From the NCBI RefSeq assembly GCF_001905795.1, contig NZ_LIXJ01000020.1, forward strand, positions 188,185 to 252,184: a stretch of 64,000 nt of DNA, given 5' to 3'. The notes below the pieces were generated by a model. It saw nothing but the letters and a program-made list of their open reading frames with translations. It had not been told where the DNA came from and searched no databases. Below, in pieces: positions 44,273-50,916 of this stretch. This DNA comes from Streptomyces sp. CB01580 (GTDB lineage Bacteria; Actinomycetota; Actinomycetes; Streptomycetales; Streptomycetaceae). The translations under genes and the position numbers were made by a program. Each line of letters begins with the position of its first letter. Positions within the stretch are counted from its first letter, which is position 1.

Positions 44273-46189
44273 GTGGATACGACCCTCCAGGACCCGCTCG
44301 TCGGGCAGCTGCTCGACGGCCGCTACCGCGTCGATGCCCGCATCGCCGTGGGCGGCATGGCCACGGTCTACCGGGCCGTGGACACCCGGCTCGACCGGGT
44401 GCTCGCCCTCAAGGTGATGCATCCGGCACTCGCCACCGACGCGTCCTTCGTGGAGCGGTTCATACGCGAGGCCAAGTCCGTGGCCCGGCTCGCGCACCCG
44501 AATGTGGTCGGGGTCTTCGACCAGGGCGCCCAGGGCCAGTACGTCTACCTCGCGATGGAGTACGTCCCGGGCTGCACGCTGCGCGACGTGCTGCGCGACC
44601 GCGGCGCCCTCCAGCCGAGGGCCGCGCTGGACATCCTGGAGCCGGTGCTCGCCGCGCTCGGCGCCGCGCACCGGGCGGGCTTCGTGCACCGCGACATGAA
44701 GCCGGAGAACGTCCTGATAGGGGACGACGGCCGGGTCAAGGTCGCCGACTTCGGTCTGGTGCGGGCGGTGGGTTCCGTCACCAGCACCACCGGATCGGTG
44801 CTCGGGACCGTCTCGTACCTCGCCCCCGAGCAGATAGAACACGGTACGGCTGACACCCGTACCGACGTGTATGCGTGTGGTGTGGTCCTGTACGAGATGC
44901 TGACCGGGTCCAAGCCGCACGTCGGCGACACCCCCGCCCAGGTCATCTATCAGCACCTCAACGAGGACGTCCCGGCCCCGTCGGCCGTCGTCCCGGAACT
45001 CCCGGTCGAGCTCGACGACCTGGTGGCGAGCGCCACCGCCCGGGACCCCGAGGTCCGCCCGTCCGACGCGGTGGCCCTGCTCGCCGAGACCCGCGAGGCC
45101 CGTTCCGCGCTCACCGACGCCCAGTTGGACGCCGTACCGCCGCAGGCCCGCACCGGGGAGCGCGACGCCACCGAGGACCGCACGAGCGTGATCCCGCGGC
45201 TGCTCCCGGCCGACCAGGGCGTCGCCCATCACACCAGCCGACTGGAAACGCCCCTGCCGGCGCCGCCACGGCCCGCACCGCGCGCCCCGTGGCGCCGCAG
45301 CCCCCGGCGCTCCGTCGTCACCGCGCTGGTCGCAGCGCTGCTGGTGCTGGGGATCGGCACCGGTGTCTGGTACATCAACTCCGGGCAGTTCACCCGGGTG
45401 CCCTCGGTGCTCGGCCAGACCGAGAAGACCGCCCAGAAGCGGCTCTCGGACGCCGGTCTGGACCTCAAGGGCGTCGAGCGGGCCTACAGCGACACCGTGG
45501 AACGAGGCAAGGTCATCAGCAGCGACCCCGGTTCGGGCGACCGTATCCGGGGGAACGACGCGGTGAAGCTCGTCGTCTCGCGCGGCCCCGAGATCGTGAA
45601 GGTGCCCGATGTCCAAGGCCTCGCGCTCGCCGACGCCAAACGTGATCTGAAGGAGGTCGGCCTGGTGCCCGGCATGGTCACCAAGGAATTCAGCGAGGAG
45701 ACGGCACGGGGCGAGGTGATCCGTACGGACCCCGCGGCGGGCGCCGAGCGCCGCTCCGGCTCCGCGGTCGCCCTGGTCGTCAACAAGGGCGCTCCGGTCG
45801 ATGTGCCCGATGTCACCGGGCTGTCCGTCGAGGACGCCACGGCCGCGCTGGACGAGCAGGGACTGAAGGCCGAGGTGCTGCCCGACCGGGTCCACTCCCC
45901 CGAGGTCGCCGGCGACATCGCCCATCAGTCGCTGGGCGAGGGCAGCCGGGCTGCCGAGGGCGACACCATCACGCTCACGGTCTCCAAGGGGCCACGGATG
46001 ATCACCGTCCCGGACGTCACCGGGAAGGGCGTCGACGACGCGAGGAGCGAACTGGAGGACGCGGGCTTCGACGTCAAGGTCGACCGCCCCTTCCTCTCCT
46101 TCAGCGACACGATCGCGAGCCAGTCCGTCGCGGGCGGCGAACGGGCCCCCGAGGGCAGCACCATCACCATCAGGACCAAGGGGCTCTAG
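44273..46189 (+). CDS. pkaF: PASTA-domain Ser/Thr protein kinase
   Basis: Transmembrane Hanks-type kinase sensing peptidoglycan fragments or lipid II. The 638-residue product has a kinase domain (about 15-275) with K47 in LALKVMH, H139-R140-D141 in FVHRDMKPEN, and the DFG aspartate at 159. A juxtamembrane Pro/Arg linker precedes one helix (about 348-370, VVTALVAALLVLGIGTGVWY). Four extracellular PASTA repeats follow, beginning VPSVLG, VPDVQG, VPDVTG and VPDVTG. The symbol rests on synteny with S. coelicolor PkaF. The start is a GTG with TAGACT 7 bases upstream, a leaderless candidate. Confidence 0.93.
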   Translation: MDTTLQDPLVGQLLDGRYRVDARIAVGGMATVYRAVDTRLDRVLALKVMHPALATDASFVERFIREAKSVARLAHPNVVGVFDQGAQGQYVYLAMEYVPGCTLRDVLRDRGALQPRAALDILEPVLAALGAAHRAGFVHRDMKPENVLIGDDGRVKVADFGLVRAVGSVTSTTGSVLGTVSYLAPEQIEHGTADTRTDVYACGVVLYEMLTGSKPHVGDTPAQVIYQHLNEDVPAPSAVVPELPVELDDLVASATARDPEVRPSDAVALLAETREARSALTDAQLDAVPPQARTGERDATEDRTSVIPRLLPADQGVAHHTSRLETPLPAPPRPAPRAPWRRSPRRSVVTALVAALLVLGIGTGVWYINSGQFTRVPSVLGQTEKTAQKRLSDAGLDLKGVERAYSDTVERGKVISSDPGSGDRIRGNDAVKLVVSRGPEIVKVPDVQGLALADAKRDLKEVGLVPGMVTKEFSEETARGEVIRTDPAAGAERRSGSAVALVVNKGAPVDVPDVTGLSVEDATAALDEQGLKAEVLPDRVHSPEVAGDIAHQSLGEGSRAAEGDTITLTVSKGPRMITVPDVTGKGVDDARSELEDAGFDVKVDRPFLSFSDTIASQSVAGGERAPEGSTITIRTKGL

Positions 46190-46195
46190 ATCCAC

Positions 46196-47053
46196 ATGCG
46201 CAACCCAGTCGGCGGCCACGTCCCCGTGGCCGGCGGTCTCGCCAAGGTCGGCCTGCCCTATGCCAGGGAAATGGGGGCGGAGGCGGTGCAGGTCTTCGTC
46301 GCCAATCCGCGCGGCTGGGCGACCCCCGTGGGCAACCCCGCCGAGGACGAGCGGTTCCGCGCCGAGTGCGCCGCCGCGTCCGTACCGGCGTACGTCCACG
46401 CCCCGTATCTGATCAACTTCGGTTCGCACACCGAGGCCACCGTGGAGAGGTCGGTGGAGTCGCTGCGCCATTCGCTGCGCCGGGCCCGTGAGATCGGCGC
46501 GCTGGGCGTCGTGGTGCACACCGGCTCGGCGACCGGCGGCCGGCCGCGCGAACGGGCCCTCGCCCAGGTGCGTACGCACCTGCGGCCGCTGCTGGACGAG
46601 CTGACGCACGACGACGACCCGTTCCTGCTGCTGGAGTCCACGGCCGGTCAGGGGGCCTCGCTCTGCTCACGGACCTGGGACTTCGGCCCGTACTTCGAGG
46701 CGCTCGACTCCCACCCCAGGCTCGGCGTGTGCCTCGACACGTGCCACATCCACGCGGCGGGCCACGACCTGTCGGGCCCGGAGGGCATGCGGCAGACCCT
46801 GGACCTGCTGGTCGACACCGTCGGCGCGGACCGGCTGAAACTGATCCACGCCAATGACTCCAAGGAGGCGGCGGGAGCCCACAAGGACCGGCACGCGAAC
46901 ATCGGCGCCGGGCACATCGGCGAAGAGCCGTTCCGGGAGCTGTTCTCCCATCCGGCCACCGCGGGCGTGCCGTTGATCATTGAAACACCGGGCGGAAAGG
47001 ACGGCCACGCGGCGGACGTGGCCCGGCTGAAGGGGCTGCGCGACCGGGACTAG
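46196..47053 (+). CDS. nfo: Endonuclease IV-type AP endonuclease
   Basis: Zinc-dependent AP endonuclease for base-excision repair. The 285-residue TIM barrel has NPRGWATP, YVHAPYLINFGS, GVVVHTGSATGG, LLLESTAGQG, GVCLDTCHIHAAGHDL, KLIHANDSKEAAGAHKDRHANIGAGHIG and IETPGGKDGH, which carry the trinuclear zinc ligands. The ATG lies 6 bases after the kinase stop, so the two are probably co-transcribed. The spacing of AAGGGG to the ATG is long (about 12 bases). Confidence 0.93.
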   Translation: MRNPVGGHVPVAGGLAKVGLPYAREMGAEAVQVFVANPRGWATPVGNPAEDERFRAECAAASVPAYVHAPYLINFGSHTEATVERSVESLRHSLRRAREIGALGVVVHTGSATGGRPRERALAQVRTHLRPLLDELTHDDDPFLLLESTAGQGASLCSRTWDFGPYFEALDSHPRLGVCLDTCHIHAAGHDLSGPEGMRQTLDLLVDTVGADRLKLIHANDSKEAAGAHKDRHANIGAGHIGEEPFRELFSHPATAGVPLIIETPGGKDGHAADVARLKGLRDRD

Positions 47054-47071
47054 TGCCGGTCTCGGCACTAG
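47050..47071 (+). terminator. Hairpin at the nfo stop codon
   Basis: CTAGTGCCG (47050-47058) pairs perfectly with CGGCACTAG (47063-47071) around a 4-base loop. The nfo stop codon is inside the left arm. Confidence 0.65.
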
Positions 47072-47091
47072 CACTCGGTTCCCTTCTTCGG

Positions 47092-47122
47092 ATTCCCCAT
47101 GGGGAATACCCCATGGGGGTAT
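47092..47122. promoter_or_regulatory. Two overlapping palindromes, one CsoR-operator-like
   Basis: ATTCCCCATGGGGAAT (47092-47107) is a perfect 16-bp palindrome. It overlaps ATACCCC-ATG-GGGGTAT (47106-47122), which matches the form of actinobacterial CsoR copper-repressor sites. Both lie between two convergent genes, and no copper gene is visible here. Confidence 0.45.
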
Positions 47123-47173
47123 ACGTTCGTACCACCACTGACGGCGGACCGGGCGCGTCCGTCGCCCACCGGG

Positions 47174-47806
47174 TCAGAGCTCGGGGCCGTCCCCGGGCTC
47201 TTCCTGGTACGAGTAGCGCTGCTCGCGCCACGGGTCGCCGATGTTGTGGTAGCCGCGCTCCTCCCAGAAGCCGCGGCGGTCCGCCGTCATGTACTCGACG
47301 CCGCGGACCCACTTGGGCCCCTTCCAGGCGTAGAGGTGCGGCACGACGAGCCGGAGCGGGAAGCCGTGCTCGGCGGTGAGCAGCTCACCGCCCTTGTGGG
47401 TGGCGAAGATCGTTCGGTCCGAGGCGAAGTCGGAGAGCCTCAGGTTCGAGCTGAAGCCGTACTCGGCCCAGACCATCACGTGCGTGACGTTCGGCGCGGG
47501 CGGCGCGAGTTCCAGAACCGTACGGGCGAGGACCCCGCCCCACTCGGCGCCGAGCATGCTGTATTTCGTGACGCAGTGCAGGTCGGCGACGACCGAGGAG
47601 TACGGCAGCGCCGAGAACTCCTGATGGTTCCAGCAGTGCTTCGCGCCGTCCGCGGTGGCACCGAAGACGCGGAACTCCCAGCGGTCCGGCTTGAACTTGG
47701 GCACCGGCCCGTAGTGGGTGACCGGCCAGCCGCGCTGGAGTCGCTGTCCCGGCGGAAGCTCCGACTGCTCTGACGCGCGGTTTTCCCGGCTTTCCGGCTG
47801 ACCCAT
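47174..47806 (-). CDS. Sulfite-oxidase-like molybdopterin protein
   Basis: A 210-residue cytoplasmic protein with the oxidoreductase molybdopterin-binding fold. Cys in DLHCVTKYSMLGAEWGGV is the expected molybdenum ligand. FATHKGGELLTAEHGFPLRLVVPHLYAWKGPKWV matches the family core. No signal peptide or second (dimerisation) domain is present, so it is a short, YuiH-like form; substrate unknown. The ATG at 47806 was chosen from homology; a GGAGG just before it is too close to serve well. It is divergent from bfr. Confidence 0.85.
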   Translation of the reverse strand: MGQPESRENRASEQSELPPGQRLQRGWPVTHYGPVPKFKPDRWEFRVFGATADGAKHCWNHQEFSALPYSSVVADLHCVTKYSMLGAEWGGVLARTVLELAPPAPNVTHVMVWAEYGFSSNLRLSDFASDRTIFATHKGGELLTAEHGFPLRLVVPHLYAWKGPKWVRGVEYMTADRRGFWEERGYHNIGDPWREQRYSYQEEPGDGPEL

Positions 47807-48000
47807 GCCTCCATGGTGACAGACAGACAGGGGTGGTTCCGACCAGGGTGTAGATAATTCTGGCAAATCCCACTAAGCGTGTACTTACTGGACGATCAAC
47901 GAGCGCGATGCGAGGATTCGGCCAACTTGCCGTATTCGTTGGCATTCACTGTTATTCACCGGTATTGGCCGGTACCCACCGGCCGGAAGGAGCCTCTCCG

Positions 48001-48525
48001 ATGCAGGGCGATCCCGAGGTCCTTGAGTTCCTGAACGAGCAGCTGACCGCCGAACTGACCGCGATCAACCAGTACTTCCTTCATTCCAAGATGCAGGAGC
48101 ACGCCGGCTGGCTGAAGCTCGCGAAGTACACCCGCGCCGAGTCGTTCGACGAGATGCGGCACGCCGAGATCCTCACGCACCGGATCCTCTACCTCGACGG
48201 ACTGCCCAACTACCAGCGGCTGTTCCACGTAAGGGTGGGGCAGACCGTCACCGAGATGTTCCAGGCCGACCTCCAGATCGAGGTGGAGGCGATCGACCGC
48301 CTGCGGCGCGGGATCGACCTGATGCGCGGGAAGGACGACATCACGTCCGCGAACATCTTCGAGGCGATCCTCGCCGACGAGGAGCACCATGTCGACTACC
48401 TCGAAGCCCAGTTGGAGCTCGTCGAGAAGCTCGGCGAACCGCTCTACATCGCTCAGCAGATCGAGCAGCCGCACGACGAGGGACACAGCGGCGAGACGGG
48501 CCTCAAGGGGTACGGGGGGCACTAG
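48001..48525 (+). CDS. bfr: Bacterioferritin
   Basis: Haem-containing iron-storage 24-mer subunit, 174 residues. The complete di-iron ferroxidase site is visible: E18, E51, H54, E94, E127 and H130. The haem-ligating Met52 (DEMRH) is present. The ATG has AAGGAG 8 bases upstream. The bacterioferritin-associated ferredoxin gene is the next gene, on the opposite strand, with a dispersed repeat element between. No iron-box-like sequence was found upstream of bfr. Confidence 0.96.
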   Translation: MQGDPEVLEFLNEQLTAELTAINQYFLHSKMQEHAGWLKLAKYTRAESFDEMRHAEILTHRILYLDGLPNYQRLFHVRVGQTVTEMFQADLQIEVEAIDRLRRGIDLMRGKDDITSANIFEAILADEEHHVDYLEAQLELVEKLGEPLYIAQQIEQPHDEGHSGETGLKGYGGH

Positions 48526-48700
48526 GGCGTTTCGAAAGCAGCGTCGACCGCCCGAAGGACGGGGGCCTGCGGGGGGCCGGTGCGACGCATCGCACGGCGG
48601 AGGGTCGTCCTCGTACCGGGCGTACGTGGACGATCCCGACAACGCGGCGAAGCGCCGTGCCAGGCGTCGCGGGCCGGACGGGACTTTCGAAACACTCCCT
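48524..48700. repeat. Dispersed inverted-repeat element, copy 4
   Basis: The left end AGGGCGTTTCGAAAGCAGCG begins inside the bfr stop codon. The right end GACTTTCGAAACACTCCCT is its imperfect complement. The core GTCGTCCTCGTACCGGGCGT and the following region parallel copy 1 (3072-3140). The element ends 37 bases before the bfd stop. Confidence 0.75.
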
Positions 48701-48737
48701 GGCCGCGCTCCGAAAGCGCCGGAGCCGGGCGAAGAGG

Positions 48738-49022
48738 TCAGGCCGCCTCGGGGATCCGGGCAGGCCGTGCGGCACCCGGGGCGAGCGCGTCGGCATCGCC
48801 TCCAGCAGCGTCGGAGTCGGCGCCAGGGGTCCGCTTCCGGTCGAGCAGCTCACGGCGCGGGCAGGCGCCACGGCCCAGGACGGCCTGGATGGCGCGGACG
48901 CAGCCGCCGCAGTCCGTACCCGCCTTGCAGACGGAGGCGATCTTGCGGGGGGTGCAGGCTCCGGCTTCCGCATGCTCCTTGACCTGCTGCTCCGTAATGC
49001 CGAAGCACGAGCAGACGTACAT
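48738..49022 (-). CDS. bfd: Bacterioferritin-associated ferredoxin
   Basis: [2Fe-2S] protein that reduces the iron core to release Fe2+ from bacterioferritin. The cluster ligands are visible as C-S-C near the N-terminus (YVCSCFGITEQQV) and C-G-G-C (TDCGGCVRAI). The 94-residue product has a C-terminal Ala/Asp-rich extension of about 40 residues beyond the usual length. The ATG at 49022 is preferred to a GTG three codons earlier because GGAGG lies 8 bases before the ATG. A candidate iron box is upstream. Confidence 0.9.
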   Translation of the reverse strand: MYVCSCFGITEQQVKEHAEAGACTPRKIASVCKAGTDCGGCVRAIQAVLGRGACPRRELLDRKRTPGADSDAAGGDADALAPGAARPARIPEAA

Positions 49023-49078
49023 GCGGTTCACCTCCCGACGGGTTCGGTCCTTGACTGCCAGACCGTCCCCCTGCCCGG

Positions 49079-49097
49079 TGAGGCAAACCTAACCTTA
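49079..49097 (-). promoter_or_regulatory. Candidate DmdR/IdeR iron box upstream of bfd
   Basis: On the minus strand TAAGGTTAGGTTTGCCTCA agrees with the consensus TTAGGTTAGGCTAACCTAA at 13 of 19 positions. It lies about 57 bases before the bfd ATG and contains a TANNNT hexamer (TAGGTT). Confidence 0.6.
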
Positions 49098-49132
49098 CCC
49101 CGCGCGCAAGGTGCCCGGAACCTTCGAAAGCC

Positions 49133-49169
49133 CTGTGGGGCACGGATCACAGCGATCCGTGCCCCACAG
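49133..49169. terminator. Strong hairpin terminator after aroH
   Basis: Perfect 16-bp stem (CTGTGGGGCACGGATC and its complement) with a 5-base loop, 35 bases beyond the aroH stop. Confidence 0.9.
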
Positions 49170-49204
49170 TCGTACGCCTGTCACCCGCGGTGACGCGGTG
49201 CCGC

Positions 49205-50557
49205 CTACTGGTCGCGGTACATCTCGGCGACCAGGAACGCCAGGTCGAGGGACTGGCTCCGGTTGAGGCGGGGGTCGCAGGCCGTCTCGTAGCGCTGGTG
49301 CAGATCGTCCACGAAGATCTCGTGCCCGCCGCCGACGCACTCGGTGACGTCGTCGCCGGTGAGCTCCACGTGGATGCCGCCCGGGTGCGTGCCGAGGCCC
49401 TTGTGCACCTCGAAGAAGCCCTTGACCTCGTCCAGGACATCGTCGAAGCGGCGGGTCTTGTGGCCGGAGGCCGCCTCGAAGGTGTTGCCGTGCATCGGGT
49501 CGGTCACCCACGCCACGGTGGCGCCGGACGCGGTGACCTTCTCCACCAGCTCGGGGAGCTTGTCGCGGACCTTGTCCGCGCCCATGCGGACGATGAAGGT
49601 CAGCCGGCCCGGCTCCCGGTCGGGGTCGAGGCGCTCGACGTACCGCAGCGCCTCCTCGGCCGTCGTGGTCGGACCGAGCTTGATGCCGATCGGGTTGCGG
49701 ATCTGCGCGGCGAACTCGATGTGCGCGTGGTCGAGCTGCCGGGTGCGCTCGCCGATCCAGACCATGTGGCCGGAGGTGTCGTACAGACGGCCGGTGCGCG
49801 AGTCGACACGGGTCAGGGCCGACTCGTAGTCCAGCAGCAGGCCCTCGTGCGAGGCGTAGAACTCGACGGCCTTGAACTCCGCCGGGTCCGTGCCGCACGC
49901 CTTCATGAAGTTCAGCGCGTTGTCGATCTCGCGGGCGAGCGCCTCGTAGCGCTGGCCCGACGGCGACGACTTCACGAAGTCCTGGTTCCAGGCGTGCACC
50001 TGGCGCAGGTCGGCGTAGCCACCGGTGGTGAAGGCGCGCACCAGGTTCAGCGTGGAGGCGGACGCGTGGTACATCTGCTTCAGCCGCTGCGGGTCCGGGA
50101 CCCGGGCCTCCTCGGTGAAGGCGAAGCCGTTCACCGAGTCGCCGCGGTAGGTCGGCAGGGTGACGCCGTCGCGGGTCTCGGTGGGCTTGGAGCGCGGCTT
50201 GGAGTACTGACCGGCGATCCGGCCCACCTTGACGACCGGCACGGACGCCGCGTAGGTGAGAACGGCGCTCATCTGGAGCAGCGTCTTCAGCTTGGCCCGG
50301 ATGTGATCGGCCGACACGGCGTCGAACGCCTCGGCGCAGTCACCACCCTGGAGCAGGAACGCCTCGCCCTTGGCGACGGCTGCCATACGGGCGCGCAGCT
50401 GGTCGCACTCGCCCGCGAACACGAGCGGCGGATACGACGCGAGTTCCGCGAGTACATCGCGCAGAGCCTCGGCATCGGGGTACTCGGGCTGCTGCGCCGC
50501 GGGAAGGTCTCGCCAGGTGTTGCCACCGGCGACGGAGGTATTGGCGTTCACGGTCAC
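49205..50557 (-). CDS. aroH: Type II 3-deoxy-D-arabino-heptulosonate-7-phosphate synthase
   Basis: First shikimate-pathway enzyme, condensing PEP and erythrose 4-phosphate. The 450-residue product is of the plant-like type II class. The metal-ligand Cys is in LLQGGDCAEAFD; GIKLGPTTTAEEALRYV, FIVRMGADKVRDKLP, WVTDPMHGNTFEA and CVGGGHEIFVDDL follow. It is divergent from the trp leader and trpEG, linking supply of chorismate to tryptophan synthesis. The GTG at 50557 has TAATGT 7 bases upstream and no ribosome site, so a leaderless mRNA is likely. Confidence 0.95.
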   Translation of the reverse strand: MTVNANTSVAGGNTWRDLPAAQQPEYPDAEALRDVLAELASYPPLVFAGECDQLRARMAAVAKGEAFLLQGGDCAEAFDAVSADHIRAKLKTLLQMSAVLTYAASVPVVKVGRIAGQYSKPRSKPTETRDGVTLPTYRGDSVNGFAFTEEARVPDPQRLKQMYHASASTLNLVRAFTTGGYADLRQVHAWNQDFVKSSPSGQRYEALAREIDNALNFMKACGTDPAEFKAVEFYASHEGLLLDYESALTRVDSRTGRLYDTSGHMVWIGERTRQLDHAHIEFAAQIRNPIGIKLGPTTTAEEALRYVERLDPDREPGRLTFIVRMGADKVRDKLPELVEKVTASGATVAWVTDPMHGNTFEAASGHKTRRFDDVLDEVKGFFEVHKGLGTHPGGIHVELTGDDVTECVGGGHEIFVDDLHQRYETACDPRLNRSQSLDLAFLVAEMYRDQ

Positions 50558-50564
50558 ACCGACC

Positions 50565-50570
50565 ACATTA
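50565..50570 (-). promoter_or_regulatory. -10 hexamer for a probable leaderless aroH mRNA
   Basis: On the minus strand TAATGT lies 7 bases before the GTG at 50557. Confidence 0.5.
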
Positions 50571-50734
50571 CGGGGTCCGGCGCCGTGTCCATCCGAAAGC
50601 TCAATAGTTGAGACGCGCGCTCGGATGACCCGCCCGCGGCCCACCCGCCCGCCGAGGCCGCCGCCTGTCCGTCGGAGGATCCGCCCGCGACTCCCCGGGG
50701 GGATCTCCCCCGACGGGGACCGCGCCGGTTTCCG

Positions 50735-50764
50735 TTGGGGGATGCCCCGCCCATCCGCTAGGGT
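50735..50764 (+). promoter_or_regulatory. trp leader promoter
   Basis: TTGGGG (50735-50740) and TAGGGT (50759-50764) are 18 bases apart. The hexamer lies 7 bases before the leader-peptide ATG, so transcription probably starts at or beside the A of that ATG. Confidence 0.65.
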
Positions 50765-50771
50765 TCGGGGC

Positions 50772-50828
50772 ATGTTCGCGCAGACGACCCAGAACTGGTG
50801 GTGGACCGCTCATCCGGCGGCCCACTGA
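50772..50828 (+). CDS. trpL: Tryptophan leader peptide
   Basis: An 18-residue peptide, MFAQTTQNWWWTAHPAAH, with three consecutive Trp codons (50796-50804). It lies between the trp promoter and a hairpin attenuator ahead of trpEG. Ribosome stalling at the Trp codons under tryptophan limitation would favour an antiterminator form. The ATG has no ribosome site and is probably at the mRNA 5' end. The layout matches the trp attenuator known from Streptomyces venezuelae. Confidence 0.92.
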   Translation: MFAQTTQNWWWTAHPAAH

Positions 50829-50850
50829 TCGATCGCGCGACAGACCACGC

Positions 50851-50875
50851 GAAGGCCGCCCGAGGGGCGGCCTTC
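50851..50875 (+). terminator. trp attenuator hairpin
   Basis: GAAGGCCGCC (50851-50860) pairs with GGCGGCCTTC (50866-50875), followed by a short T-rich stretch. ACCAC (50844-50848), just upstream of the left arm, can pair with the GGTGG of the Trp codons, which would form part of an alternative structure. Confidence 0.85.
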
Positions 50876-50916
50876 TTCGCGTTCGGGAGCCGTTCCTCTT
50901 CATGGAAGGAACACCC

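Noticed and set aside
47053..47379. Short plus-strand open frame beside the CsoR-like palindrome
   Set aside because: It is antisense to the molybdopterin gene and lacks copper-protein motifs.
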